64,000 nucleotides of DNA, taken from Ruminococcus sp. (GTDB lineage: Bacteria; Bacillota; Clostridia; Oscillospirales; Ruminococcaceae). Position numbers and translations under genes: made by a program. A model generated the notes under the pieces. The model saw only the letters and a program-made list of their open reading frames with translations, made no database searches and was not told where the DNA came from. How positions within the stretch are numbered: the first letter of the stretch is position 1; each line of letters begins with the position of its first letter. This document shows, piece by piece, positions 32,953 to 41,957 of the stretch. The DNA lies in contig JAJPYB010000007.1 of assembly GCA_021205185.1 (NCBI GenBank), positions 124,001 to 188,000 on the forward strand, given 5' to 3'.

Positions 32953-33435
32953 CTATATATTCCTGCCCTTTACAATATCGTAAAGCTCAAAGGGTACAAT
33001 TTTACCTAAATCGCAAGGCGAAAGCTCCACCTGATAGCCTACCTTGCCGGCGCTGAAAATAATGGTTTGAAAATTTTCTGCGCTTTGGTGAATGGTAAGG
33101 CGGTAGCTTTTTTTCATACCTATTGGTGAACAGCCGCCATGAATGTATCCGGTTACCTTTAAAAGCTCCTTTTGAGGAATCATTTCAAGCGCCTTTTCGC
33201 CGACCGCCTGAGCCGCCTTCTTTAAATCAAGCTCGCAGCACACAGGCACCATAAAAACGTAATATTCCTTGCTTTTAGCTTGCGTTACCAGCGTTTTAAA
33301 CACTCTTTCAGGATCCTGCTGCAAATATTTTGCAACGTCGCCGCCAGAAATTACATCGCTTTTTGAATAGTCATATGTCTTGTAGCTTATTTTCGTCGAG
33401 TCGAGAATCCTCATCACGTTGGTTTTCAAAGGCAC
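32953..33435 (-). CDS. ybaK: YbaK/EbsC-type Cys-tRNA(Pro) deacylase
   Basis: 160 residues of the prolyl-tRNA editing family. Conserved KTLVTQAKSKEYYVFMVPV, GYIHGGCSPIGMKKSYR (GGxSPxG motif) and VGYQVELSPCDL are visible. It removes cysteine mischarged onto tRNA-Pro. Length is standard for a free-standing enzyme. It lies 25 bp after htpG on the same strand and probably shares its transcript. Confidence 0.93.
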   Translation of the reverse strand: MPLKTNVMRILDSTKISYKTYDYSKSDVISGGDVAKYLQQDPERVFKTLVTQAKSKEYYVFMVPVCCELDLKKAAQAVGEKALEMIPQKELLKVTGYIHGGCSPIGMKKSYRLTIHQSAENFQTIIFSAGKVGYQVELSPCDLGKIVPFELYDIVKGRNI

Positions 33436-33460
33436 TTGTATTCACTCCTGTTTAATAAGT

Positions 33461-35338
33461 TTAAATCATCAGGTCGCAGATTTTATTTGAAAAATCAAGC
33501 GGATTTTCTATTGATATACCCTCAATCAGAAGAGCCTGATTGTATAAAAGCTCTGTGTAAACGTCGAGCTTTTCCTTGTCGCTTTCATAAAGCGACTTTA
33601 GCTTTGCAAAAATCGGGTGGTTAGGATTTATCTCAAGCGCCTTTTGACTCTTTACGCTTTCATTGTTGTTCGGCATAGAGTTCAGAACCTTTTCCATTTC
33701 AAGAGAAACCTCGCCGTCTGCTGTGAGACAAACCGGGTGAGATTTCAGCTTGTTTGAAAGGCGAACGCTCGATACCTTATCGCCCAGAGAGTTTTTCATA
33801 TACTCAAACATATCCTTTGAGCTTTCCTCTTCCTTTTTAACCTCTTCCTTTTCAGATTCGGTAGTGAGGTCTAAGTCGCTTGCACTTATCGACTTAAATT
33901 CCTTCTCCTTGTAGTTGCCAAGCATTTTAATTGCAAACTCATCAACATCGTCTGTAAAGTACAAAAGCTCATAGCCGCTGTCCTTGACAGCTTCAGCCTG
34001 TGGAAGCATATCAATTCTCGCTGCACTTTCTCCGCACGCATAGTAGATGTACTTCTGATCCTCAGCCATTCTTGAAACGTATTCAGAAAGCGTAACAGGC
34101 TTGTTTTCAAAGCTTGATGTGAACATCAAAAGTTCCTCCAGAGTATTCTTAGCCGCTCCGTAGGATTGATAAATGCCGAATTTTAGCTGTAGTCCAAATT
34201 CCTTGTAGAACTTCTCGTAGTCCTCACGCTTGTTCTTTAGCATTTTTGTAAGCTCGTTCTTTATCGACTTTTCAATATTCTTGGCAATAATCTTTAGCTG
34301 TCTGTCGTGCTGAAGCATTTCTCTTGAAATGTTAAGCGACAAATCCTGAGAATCAACCAAGCCCTTTACAAAGCTGAAGTAATCAGGCAAAAGATCCGAG
34401 CAGTTTTCCATAATCATAACGCCGCTTGAATAAAGCTGAAGACCCTTTTCGTAGTTCTTTGAATAGTAATTGTAAGGCGCCTTTGAAGGAATAAACATCA
34501 GTGCGTCGTAGGTTGCAACGCCTTCGTTCTTTGCATGAATGTGTGCAAGCGGCGGCTGATAATCCATAAACTTATCAGTATAGAATGCGTTGTAATCCTC
34601 GTCTTTAAGCTCGGACTTATTCTTCTTCCAGATAGGAACCATACTGTTGAGAGTTTTAATCTCCTTAGTGTAGGTCGTTTCCTTGTCCTCTTCAAAATGC
34701 GGAACCTCTACCTCCATTTTGATAGGGAAGCGTATATAATCAGAATACTTTTTAATCAGCGATTCAATTTTGTACTGCTCAAGATACTCGTCATAGCTTT
34801 CATCGTCTGTATTGTCCTTGATTTTCAATGTGATAACAGTGCCGACCGTATCCTTTTCGCATTCGTCAATAGTGTAGCCTGAAACGCCCTCAGACTTCCA
34901 GACATAAGCGGTGTCGCTTCCAAAGGCTAAGCTCTTGACCTCAACCTCCTTAGCTACCATAAACGCTGAATAAAAACCTACTCCGAACTGACCGATAATA
35001 TCTATATCCTCAGAAGCGTCGTTTTCAGACTTAAAGGCTAGAGAACCGCTCTTGGCGATTGTACCTAAATTGTTTTCAAGCTCGTCCTTTGTCATGCCGA
35101 TTCCGTTGTCCCTGATAACAAGAGTGCGGTTGTCCTTGTCAAGCTCTATAAATATTTCAAAATCGTCCTTTTTAAGTCCGACAGAGGAGTCTGTCAGTGA
35201 TTTGAAATATAGCTTGTCAATAGCGTCGCTGGCATTGGAAATAAGCTCTCTCAAGAAAATCTCTTTATGAGTATAGATAGAGTTAATCATCATTTCCAAA
35301 AGCCTTTTGGATTCCGCTTTAAATTCCTTCGTTTCCAT
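33461..35338 (-). CDS. htpG: Hsp90 chaperone HtpG
   Basis: 625 residues. The N-terminal GHKL ATPase domain has [33 protein letters not shown] and [14 protein letters not shown], followed by the middle domain ([15 protein letters not shown] with the catalytic Arg loop) and C-terminal dimerisation domain. Length is typical. Upstream is a CIRCE-like inverted repeat directly after a TATAAT box, indicating HrcA repression; in Bacillus subtilis htpG is not HrcA-controlled. Confidence 0.97.
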   Translation of the reverse strand: METKEFKAESKRLLEMMINSIYTHKEIFLRELISNASDAIDKLYFKSLTDSSVGLKKDDFEIFIELDKDNRTLVIRDNGIGMTKDELENNLGTIAKSGSLAFKSENDASEDIDIIGQFGVGFYSAFMVAKEVEVKSLAFGSDTAYVWKSEGVSGYTIDECEKDTVGTVITLKIKDNTDDESYDEYLEQYKIESLIKKYSDYIRFPIKMEVEVPHFEEDKETTYTKEIKTLNSMVPIWKKNKSELKDEDYNAFYTDKFMDYQPPLAHIHAKNEGVATYDALMFIPSKAPYNYYSKNYEKGLQLYSSGVMIMENCSDLLPDYFSFVKGLVDSQDLSLNISREMLQHDRQLKIIAKNIEKSIKNELTKMLKNKREDYEKFYKEFGLQLKFGIYQSYGAAKNTLEELLMFTSSFENKPVTLSEYVSRMAEDQKYIYYACGESAARIDMLPQAEAVKDSGYELLYFTDDVDEFAIKMLGNYKEKEFKSISASDLDLTTESEKEEVKKEEESSKDMFEYMKNSLGDKVSSVRLSNKLKSHPVCLTADGEVSLEMEKVLNSMPNNNESVKSQKALEINPNHPIFAKLKSLYESDKEKLDVYTELLYNQALLIEGISIENPLDFSNKICDLMI

Positions 35339-35363
35339 AGTTTATAACTTCCTTTCACAGTTT

Positions 35364-35422
35364 TTAGCACTCTCATCGCCCAAGTGCTAAATACATTATA
35401 ACGCTTAAATACTGAAAATCAA
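35364..35422 (-). promoter_or_regulatory. htpG promoter with CIRCE element
   Basis: -35 TTGATT (35417-35422), 16-nt spacer, -10 TATAAT (35395-35400). TTAGCACTC-N9-AAGTGCTAA at 35364-35390 matches the HrcA operator consensus with one mismatch and sits at the transcription start. Confidence 0.85.
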
Positions 35423-35484
35423 GCAAAAGCAATGAAAATACACATTTTGTTTACATATTAGTCACATTTCCATCCCTTTATCAG

Positions 35485-35534
35485 TTTACAATAGAAAAAG
35501 TATCATTATAGTTGTGCTTTTGCACAGCTTTTTT
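35485..35534 (+). promoter_or_regulatory. Terminator-like hairpin and possible promoter before metF
   Basis: AGTTGTGC-TTTT-GCACAGCT (35510-35529) followed by six T, upstream of metF with no plus-strand gene before it. A promoter-like pair TTTACA (35485-35490), 16 nt, TATAGT (35507-35512) overlaps the hairpin's left arm, so either the promoter or the attenuator reading is wrong. Confidence 0.35.
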
Positions 35535-35566
35535 GAATTGAAACACTATCGAAAGGATTGATATAT

Positions 35567-36433
35567 TTGAGAATTTCTTCAGCTTTTAAAAGTGGGAAAA
35601 CGGTTTTTTCACTTGAAATTTTTCCGCCCAAAAAGGAAACGGGGGATATAAGCACCATTTACAAAACGCTCGACGGACTTGAAAGCATAAAGCCCGACTT
35701 TATTTCAGTAACCTACGGAGCAGGCGGAAACAGAGCGGACTTAACCACCTTTGAAATTTGCAAAATTATAAAGGAAAAGTATAATCTTGAAGCTCTGGCA
35801 CACTTAACCTGTGTTAATTCAACTCGTGAGGACATAGACTATATATTGCAAAGGCTTAACGAGAGCAATATAGAAAACATTCTTGCTTTAAGGGGCGATA
35901 TTCGTGAAGGCGTTACGCCGAAGGACGATTTCAAGCACGCAAGCGATTTGGTTGAGTATATAAAGAACAGCGGCTATGACTTTTCAGTAAGCGGAGCCTG
36001 CTATCCTGAGGTTCATATTGACGCCGAAAGTCCTGTCAGCGATATTTTAGCTTTAAAGAAAAAGGTTGAGTGCGGTGCCGAGCATTTGGTTTCACAGCTT
36101 TTCTTTGACAACAACGCATTCTATTCCTTCTTAGAAAAAGCGAGAATAGCAGGAATTGACGTTCCTATAGAAGCCGGAATTATGCCTGTTGTAAACGTAC
36201 ATCAGATAAACAGAATGGTTTCAATGTGCGGAGCAAGCCTGCCTGCTAAGTTTTCAAAAACTATGAGCCGCTTTGCTGACAATCCACAGGCGCTTTTCGA
36301 CGCAGGAGTAGCTTACGCCATTGACCAGATTATAGATTTGATTTCAAATGGTGTGGACGGAATACACCTGTACACTATGAACAACCCCGCTGTTGCTCAA
36401 AGGATTTTCAGCGCAATAGATTCTATGAGGTAA
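35567..36433 (+). CDS. metF: 5,10-methylenetetrahydrofolate reductase
   Basis: A 288-residue flavin TIM-barrel enzyme giving methyl-THF for MetH. FSLEIFPPKKE near the N-terminus has the catalytic Glu; FISVTYGAGGN, HLTCVNSTREDI, NILALRGD and the LVSQLFFDNNAF strand are all MetF hallmarks. Start chosen: TTG at 35567, ten nt after GAAAGG; an upstream TTG at 35558 is too close to the SD. It lies 5 bp before the CPBP gene. It complements the split metH at 21.3-24.2 kb. Confidence 0.95.
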   Translation: MRISSAFKSGKTVFSLEIFPPKKETGDISTIYKTLDGLESIKPDFISVTYGAGGNRADLTTFEICKIIKEKYNLEALAHLTCVNSTREDIDYILQRLNESNIENILALRGDIREGVTPKDDFKHASDLVEYIKNSGYDFSVSGACYPEVHIDAESPVSDILALKKKVECGAEHLVSQLFFDNNAFYSFLEKARIAGIDVPIEAGIMPVVNVHQINRMVSMCGASLPAKFSKTMSRFADNPQALFDAGVAYAIDQIIDLISNGVDGIHLYTMNNPAVAQRIFSAIDSMR

Positions 36434-36438
36434 TTTAT

Positions 36439-37464
36439 ATGAATGATGATATGTATGAAGGTGAACCAGGGGTAGCAGAGGTTCAGAAAAGGGGACTTGC
36501 AAAAAATGCGGCGAAGCTTGGTATTATCCTGATTTTGTACGACATCGTGTTTTTGTATCTGTCAAAAAAAGCGTTTCTGTATCTTTATTACTGGTTCGCA
36601 ACCCGAAATTTTACAAGAGATAAAACTATAATAAATGCCTTTTACGCAAATACTGATAACTTCTCGTCCTATACAGCCTTTGAAATGATTTATTCCTGCG
36701 GCGTTGTGCTGATGTCGCTTGTGCTGGTTATAATAGCCGCAAGAATAATGGGAGTCAAGCTGCTTTCCGCTTTTAAGTCGGAAGAGAAGGGGGCGGTAAA
36801 GGGCGGCTTTACTGCCTTTCCTGTTGCGCTTTTGATAAACAGCGCAGTTACTACTATCGTAAGCTTTGTTGTCAACCGCATAGAAAGCAGCGGAACTGTT
36901 ATACCATCGGCTGATTTTTCAATTTCTGATCCTAATGCGGCAGCTATTATTTTTGAAGCCTTGTATCTTGTGGTTGTAGCGCCGCTTGCGGAGGAGCTTA
37001 TTTATCGAGGACTGGTGCTAAAGACCATTGCGCCTTATGGAAAGAAGATAGCTATATTTGTTTCAGCTTTGTTTTTCGGACTGATGCACGGAAATATAAA
37101 GCAGTTTATCGGAGCGTTTATCTGCGGAATTATTTTTGCGTCGGTTGATATAAAGTACGGCTCGATTATTCCGTCGCTCATAATTCACGCTCTTAACAAT
37201 GCGCTTCCTACTATTTACAATATCGGCTCGGCGGTTGACTCGAATATTCTGATGGTTGCTTACTATGTGCTTTTGTACTCTGTAATGTTTGTGGGAATTT
37301 ATATTTTCCTATCAAAGTACAAAACCTTCACCATTGGCAAGGAGCCTGAAACCTCGCTTACTAACGGCGATAAGATAAAAGCTATAACGCTTAATATTCC
37401 AACCCTTTATGCTGTATATCTTTTGTACGTTTTAATCAATACTATCGTAGCAGCGAACGTCTGA
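36439..37464 (+). CDS. CPBP family intramembrane glutamic protease
   Basis: A 341-residue polytopic membrane protein with about eight TM helices. The Abi/CPBP core carries motif 1 EELIYRGLV (Glu-Glu-x3-Arg), motif 2 FGLMHGN (Phe-x3-His) and a later SLIIHALNNALP (His-x3-Asn). These residues form the active site in Rce1-like proteases. The substrate is unknown; family members process peptides, bacteriocins or anti-sigma factors. It directly follows metF, probably by operon convenience. Confidence 0.9.
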   Translation: MNDDMYEGEPGVAEVQKRGLAKNAAKLGIILILYDIVFLYLSKKAFLYLYYWFATRNFTRDKTIINAFYANTDNFSSYTAFEMIYSCGVVLMSLVLVIIAARIMGVKLLSAFKSEEKGAVKGGFTAFPVALLINSAVTTIVSFVVNRIESSGTVIPSADFSISDPNAAAIIFEALYLVVVAPLAEELIYRGLVLKTIAPYGKKIAIFVSALFFGLMHGNIKQFIGAFICGIIFASVDIKYGSIIPSLIIHALNNALPTIYNIGSAVDSNILMVAYYVLLYSVMFVGIYIFLSKYKTFTIGKEPETSLTNGDKIKAITLNIPTLYAVYLLYVLINTIVAANV

Positions 37465-37475
37465 CATAAAAATTC

Positions 37476-37509
37476 AAGCCTTGCAGGAATTTTCCAGCAA
37501 GGCTTTTTT
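37476..37509 (+). terminator. metF-CPBP terminator
   Basis: AAGCCTTGC/GCAAGGCTT with a 12-nt loop and TTTTTT. Confidence 0.85.
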
Positions 37510-37536
37510 ATGCCCTCATACAAAGCAGAGATAACA

Positions 37537-37578
37537 AGAAAGAAGCCCCACTGCCTGTCGGCAGCAAGGCTTCTTTCT
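37537..37578 (-). terminator. amt-PII terminator
   Basis: AGAAAGAAGCC pairs with GGCTTCTTTCT, with an inner GCC/GGC; T-rich continuation on the minus strand. Confidence 0.7.
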
Positions 37579-37625
37579 ATATAAGTGGGATGGGCTTAGT
37601 TAATGTGTTTATCCCTTGAACTCAA

Positions 37626-39356
37626 TCAGTCCTCATCCTGTAGTGCATCGTAACCAACTTCGCCTGTTCTTACCTTAACAACCTCTGTTACAGGGTAAAC
37701 GAAGATCTTACCGTCGCCGATGTGACCAGTGTAAAGAGCGCTCTTAGCAGTTTCAACGACCTTGGAAACAGGTACCTTGCAAACTACAACCTCAACTTTT
37801 GTCTTAGGAAGCAGGTTAGATTCAAGCTCAACTCCTCTGTAGTATTCAGGCTGACCTTTCTGCATACCCATGCCGAGTACATTTGTAACAGTAACGCCGG
37901 TAACTGAAATAGCTTCAAGAGCTGAAAGCAACGAATTGAGCTTCTGCCTCTTACAAATCATTACAACCTTGGAAATCTCTGAGTTTGGAGCTACATAGCT
38001 TTCAACCTCAACAGCCTTTTCAAGCGGAACCTTAGGAGCAATTGGCGGCTCAGGAATGCTTGATTCGTGTTCAACAGTAGTTTGAGTAATTTCGATAGCC
38101 GGCGCAAAGTCTGCGTAAGAAGATACAAGACCATGCTCTGTAGCGTCAAGACCAATGATTTCTTCTTCACGGGAAGCACGAAGACCAACAATCTTCTTGA
38201 TAGCGAAGAATACTATAGTCATCGTTACTGCTGTCCAAGCTGCTACTGCGAGAACGCCGAGTGCTTGCTTGCCGAGAAGTGAGAAGCCTCCGCCGTAGAA
38301 AAGACCAACAAGGTCGTTTCCAGGAGCTGAATCTGTTGCAAATAGTCCGACTGCAAGAGTTCCCCAGATACCGTTCATCATATGTACGGCTACTGCACCA
38401 ACAGGGTCGTCAACGTGAAGAACGTAATCCAAGAACCAAACGCCGAATACTACCAAAAGTCCTGAAACAATACCAACGATGAATGAACCTGTGCAGTCCA
38501 TAACATCACAGCCTGCTGTAATTCCTACAAGTCCTGCAAGCGATGCGTTCAAGCACATTGAAACATCAGGCTTGCCATATTTGATCCAGGTGAAAATCAT
38601 ACAAGTTACTGTCGCAACAGCAGGAGCAATAGTTGTCGTCAGGAAGATTGAACCGAGCTGATCTACACTTGTAGCAGCAGCACCGTTAAATCCGTACCAA
38701 CCAAGCCAGAGGATAAAGCAACCTAAAGCTCCAAGTGTAAGGTTGTGTCCCGGGAATGCGTGAACCTTGATTTTTCCGTCTTTGCCCTTTGTAAACTTAC
38801 CAATTCTGGGTCCGAGTATAGCGGCACCAACGAGTGCTGAAATACCACCAACCATATGAATAGCACAAGAACCGGCGAAATCGTGGAAGCCAAGCTCTGA
38901 AAGCCAGCCGCCGCCCCAGATCCAGTGCGCTTCAATCGGGTAAATAAGTCCTGATATTACCGCCGAGTAAATACAGTAAGAAAGGAACTTTGTTCTTTCT
39001 GCCATAGCACCCGAAACGATAGTAGCAGTAGTAGCACAGAAAACAAGGTTAAATACGAAGTTCGACCAATCAAAGTTCTCGTATTGTGTCAAAATGTCAA
39101 ATCCCGGCTTTCCGATAAGACCCACAACGTCCTCTCCAAGCAACAAGCTAAATCCGATGATGATGAACATTACAGTACCAATACAGAAGTCCATCAGGTT
39201 CTTCATTATAATGTTACCTGCATTTTTCGCTCTGGTGAAACCAGTTTCTACCATTGCAAATCCAGCCTGCATCCAGAATACCAAAGCTGCGCCGATTAAA
39301 AACCAAACGCCAAACACTTCAGAATTTACGGATTCCATAATTGTTTCCAAATCCAT
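37626..39356 (-). CDS. amt: Ammonium transporter fused to a PII domain
   Basis: 576 residues from ATG 39356 (SD AGGGAGAG; an upstream frame extension lies in a hairpin leader). Amt part, about 1-410: FWMQAGFAMVETGFTRAKN, WIWGGGWL, the HMVGGISALVGA twin-His region and VHMMNGIWG. A linker of about 50 residues leads to a complete PII domain (461-576) with the T-loop GQPEYYRGVELES including the Tyr of YRG, LPKTKVEVVV, and the GDGKIFVYPVTEV and RTGEVGYDAL C-signature. Normally GlnK is a separate gene; here sensing and channel gating are in one chain. It lies downstream of glnN. Confidence 0.95.
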   Translation of the reverse strand: MDLETIMESVNSEVFGVWFLIGAALVFWMQAGFAMVETGFTRAKNAGNIIMKNLMDFCIGTVMFIIIGFSLLLGEDVVGLIGKPGFDILTQYENFDWSNFVFNLVFCATTATIVSGAMAERTKFLSYCIYSAVISGLIYPIEAHWIWGGGWLSELGFHDFAGSCAIHMVGGISALVGAAILGPRIGKFTKGKDGKIKVHAFPGHNLTLGALGCFILWLGWYGFNGAAATSVDQLGSIFLTTTIAPAVATVTCMIFTWIKYGKPDVSMCLNASLAGLVGITAGCDVMDCTGSFIVGIVSGLLVVFGVWFLDYVLHVDDPVGAVAVHMMNGIWGTLAVGLFATDSAPGNDLVGLFYGGGFSLLGKQALGVLAVAAWTAVTMTIVFFAIKKIVGLRASREEEIIGLDATEHGLVSSYADFAPAIEITQTTVEHESSIPEPPIAPKVPLEKAVEVESYVAPNSEISKVVMICKRQKLNSLLSALEAISVTGVTVTNVLGMGMQKGQPEYYRGVELESNLLPKTKVEVVVCKVPVSKVVETAKSALYTGHIGDGKIFVYPVTEVVKVRTGEVGYDALQDED

Positions 39357-39394
39357 GAAAATCTCTCCCTTTTCTTTAAGATTTAAATAAATAA

Positions 39395-39443
39395 AAGTGC
39401 AATCCCGAAAAGGAGGTTTTAATACATTTTCGGGTTTGCACTT
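39395..39443 (-). terminator. Long hairpin between glnN and amt
   Basis: AAGTGCAA-TCCCGAAAA pairs with TTTTCGGG-TTTGCACTT around a 15-nt loop holding ACCTCC (minus strand), followed by TTTTATTTATTT. It ends glnN and may attenuate readthrough into amt; the loop could also compete for an SD. Confidence 0.65.
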
Positions 39444-39487
39444 CATTGTACATTATTATTCGGTTTTTTCTATTTCATACCTTTGAA

Positions 39488-41569
39488 TTATACGTAGAAC
39501 AGCATCTTTCCATATGTTGGATATGGCCAATACTTTTCTCCGCAGAGCTTTTCAGCTTCATCAGCAGGAGCTCTCAGCTCGCCCATTGCCGTAAATACTA
39601 CATCGTGGTAGTATGTAGCAGCTTCCTGAACGTCTTCGATTCCTGTAGCTGTTGTAATGTCGCTCTCCAGAGCTGAAAGCTTAGCGTAAATGTCAGCCTC
39701 AAGACCTGAAAGCTTCTTGACAAGCTCTGTTTCAAATGATGCCTCAGCACCGCATTCCTTAGAAAGCTTAGCGGTAGATGCCAGCTCCTTGATATAGGTG
39801 GCAATAGCAGGAAGAATATCCTTCTTAGCCATATCAACCATTGTAAGAGCTTCGATATTGAGAATCTTAGTGTATTCTTCGAGAAGAATCTCAACACGGG
39901 AATGAATTTCCGTTTCGGTATAAACGCCATGCTTCTCAAATACCTCTACGTTCTTCGGATCAGCGAAGTGAGGAACAGCTTCAGGAGTTGACTTGAGATT
40001 CAAAAGTCCTCTCTTCTCAGCCTCTTCAGGCCATTGTGCGCTGTAGCCGTCGCCGTTGAAGATTATGTTCCAGTTTTCATTGATTGTTCTCTTGATAAGC
40101 TCGTGAAGAGCAGCGTTAAAGTCCTCAGCGCCCTCAAGCTCTTCATAGAATTCATCCAGAACCTCTGCAACGATTGTATTAAGAACTGTGTTAGGACCGG
40201 CGATTGAAAGTCTTGAACCTGGCATTCTGAACTCGAACTTGTTTCCTGTGAATGCGAAAGGTGAGGTTCTGTTTCTGTCTGTATTGTCCTTCGGGAAGGA
40301 AGGCAATACGTCAACGCCAATCTGCATATCCAGAACTCCGTCACCGTCATAGTCAACGTCATTTCTGATAGCGTCCAGAACTGCTGTAAGCTCATCTCCT
40401 AAGAAAATTGAAATGATAGCCGGTGGAGCTTCGTTAGCGCCTAATCTGTGATCGTTGCCTGCAGTAGCAACTGAAAGTCTTAGAAGATCCTGATACTTGT
40501 TTACCGCCTTAACAACGGCTACTAAGAAGGTTAAGAACTGTGCGTTCTCAGCAGGAGTAGTACCCGGATCTAACAGGTTTACGCCTGTATCTGTTGAAAT
40601 TGACCAGTTGTTGTGCTTTCCGCTTCCGTTTACGCCTGCGAACGGCTTTTCGTGAAGCAGGCACTTAAATCCATGCCTTTTAGCAACCTTTCTCATAGCC
40701 TCCATCATCAGCTGGTTGTGGTCGGTTGCAATATTTGTAGTTGAAAAGATAGGAGCAAGCTCGTGCTGTGCAGGAGCAACCTCGTTGTGCTCGGTCTTAG
40801 CCATAATTCCAAGTTTCCAAAGCTCCTCGTCAAGATCCTTCATATAAGCGGAAACTCTCATCTTAACGGAACCGAAGTAGTGATCCTCAAGCTCTTGTCC
40901 CTTAGGAGCAGGAGCGCCGTAAAGAGTTCTGCCAGTATAAATAAGGTCCTTTCTCTTAGCGTAATCCTCTCTCTCAATCAGGAAGTATTCCTGTTCTGCG
41001 CCAACTGTTGAAGTTACGCGCTTAGCGTCGCTGCCGAACAGCTTTAAAATCCTTAGCGCTGATTTGTTAATAGCTTCCATTGAACGAAGAAGAGGTGTCT
41101 TCTTGTCAAGCGCTTCTCCTGTGTAGGAACAGAAGGCTGTCGGTATACAAAGTGTACCATCTTTAATGAATGCGTAAGAGGTTGGATCCCATGCGGTATA
41201 TCCTCTTGCTTCAAATGTTGCTCTCAAGCCGCCTGATGGAAAGCTTGAAGCGTCAGGCTCACCCTTGATAAGCTCCTTTCCGGAAAACTCCATAATTACC
41301 TGACCGTCAACGGTAGGGGAAATGAAGCTGTCGTGCTTTTCAGCCGTAATGCCTGTCATTGGCTGGAACCAGTGAGTAAAGTGCGTAGCGCCCTTTTCAA
41401 TCGCCCAGTCCTTCATTGCGTTTGCAACGACATTTGCAACTGTCGTATCAAGTGTTGTCCCATCCTCGATAGTCTTTTTGATAGCCTTAAAGGTTTCTTT
41501 TGGAAGGCGTTCTTTCATAACCTTCAGGTTGAACACGTCTTCTGCAAATAGCTCAGGAACATTGCTCAT
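39488..41569 (-). CDS. glnN: Glutamine synthetase type III
   Basis: 693 residues from ATG 41569 (SD GGAGG; the longer frame runs into the leader terminator). Type III features: long N-terminus ([18 protein letters not shown]), EQEYFLI, the [31 protein letters not shown] block, [16 protein letters not shown] [12 protein letters not shown], and [20 protein letters not shown]. It assimilates ammonium. Transcription starts at a strong sigma-A promoter and meets a terminator hairpin overlapped by an ANTAR-type hexaloop, so expression probably needs antitermination. Confidence 0.96.
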   Translation of the reverse strand: MSNVPELFAEDVFNLKVMKERLPKETFKAIKKTIEDGTTLDTTVANVVANAMKDWAIEKGATHFTHWFQPMTGITAEKHDSFISPTVDGQVIMEFSGKELIKGEPDASSFPSGGLRATFEARGYTAWDPTSYAFIKDGTLCIPTAFCSYTGEALDKKTPLLRSMEAINKSALRILKLFGSDAKRVTSTVGAEQEYFLIEREDYAKRKDLIYTGRTLYGAPAPKGQELEDHYFGSVKMRVSAYMKDLDEELWKLGIMAKTEHNEVAPAQHELAPIFSTTNIATDHNQLMMEAMRKVAKRHGFKCLLHEKPFAGVNGSGKHNNWSISTDTGVNLLDPGTTPAENAQFLTFLVAVVKAVNKYQDLLRLSVATAGNDHRLGANEAPPAIISIFLGDELTAVLDAIRNDVDYDGDGVLDMQIGVDVLPSFPKDNTDRNRTSPFAFTGNKFEFRMPGSRLSIAGPNTVLNTIVAEVLDEFYEELEGAEDFNAALHELIKRTINENWNIIFNGDGYSAQWPEEAEKRGLLNLKSTPEAVPHFADPKNVEVFEKHGVYTETEIHSRVEILLEEYTKILNIEALTMVDMAKKDILPAIATYIKELASTAKLSKECGAEASFETELVKKLSGLEADIYAKLSALESDITTATGIEDVQEAATYYHDVVFTAMGELRAPADEAEKLCGEKYWPYPTYGKMLFYV

Positions 41570-41602
41570 ATGCTTTGTCCTCCATTCATAAAATAAAATA
41601 AA

Positions 41603-41643
41603 AAAGGCACTGCGAGCATAAATGCTCACAGCGCCTTTGCTGT
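41603..41643 (-). promoter_or_regulatory. glnN leader: ANTAR hexaloop hairpin overlapping terminator
   Basis: On the minus strand ACAGC-AAAGGC-GCTGT (41643-41628) is a 5-bp stem with a hexaloop having A1 and G4, the ANTAR-target signature. GAGC-ATTTAT-GCTC (41627-41614) follows directly as a second hexaloop hairpin (A1, but T4). Together they exclude the terminator, a 16-bp stem from AAAGGCGCTG (41638) to CAGTGCCTTT (41603), followed by TTTATTTTATTTT. Confidence 0.75.
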
Positions 41644-41654
41644 TTACAATAAAC

Positions 41655-41683
41655 AGTATATTCCAATATTTTTGATTTGTCAA
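41655..41683 (-). promoter_or_regulatory. glnN promoter
   Basis: -35 TTGACA (41678-41683), 17-nt spacer, -10 TATACT (41655-41660). A 17-nt palindrome CTGTTTATTGTAAACAG overlaps the -10 and start site and may be a DNA operator as well. Confidence 0.85.
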
Positions 41684-41811
41684 GACTTTTTTGCGTTTTT
41701 TGTGAGATTTGTGCAATTTCATAACTCAGAAACAAATCTTGCAGGAATTTTGATACAATTTTTACAAAACGAAAGTTTAAAACTGCGAACGGGGAATTTT
41801 TGTCAAGCTTT

Positions 41812-41872
41812 AAGATGTAGCAATTTCAATCCCGCTTGAATTTTTTCGCCAGCTAACATCTTTACAGCGGGA
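41812..41872 (+). promoter_or_regulatory. Possible pseudoknot RNA or nested operators before the GS-like gene
   Basis: AAGATGT(AGC) at 41812-41821 pairs with (GCT)AACATCTT at 41852-41862. Inside it TTCAA/TTGAA (41825-41829, 41836-41840) forms a hairpin whose loop TCCCGC (41830-41835) is complementary to GCGGGA at 41867-41872, just outside the outer stem. That gives an H-type pseudoknot layout. A promoter overlaps its 3' end, so the repeats could instead be protein sites. The rest of the roughly 390-bp gap is AT-rich. Confidence 0.4.
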
Positions 41873-41889
41873 ATTAAATGTGTTAAAAT
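41861..41889 (+). promoter_or_regulatory. Promoter of the GS-like/ANTAR operon
   Basis: TTTACA (41861-41866), 17-nt spacer, TAAAAT (41884-41889). Its leader contains a hairpin CAAGGC-GTCA-GCCTTG (41910-41925) but no clear terminator. Confidence 0.6.
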
Positions 41890-41957
41890 AGGAAACGGAG
41901 ATTTACGCGCAAGGCGTCAGCCTTGAACATACTGATTTTAAATTTTTGGAGGTCAAT

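Noticed and set aside
41890..41957. ANTAR-type hexaloop in the GS-like gene leader
   Set aside because: No stem with an A1/G4 hexaloop forms there; the visible hairpin has a GTCA tetraloop.
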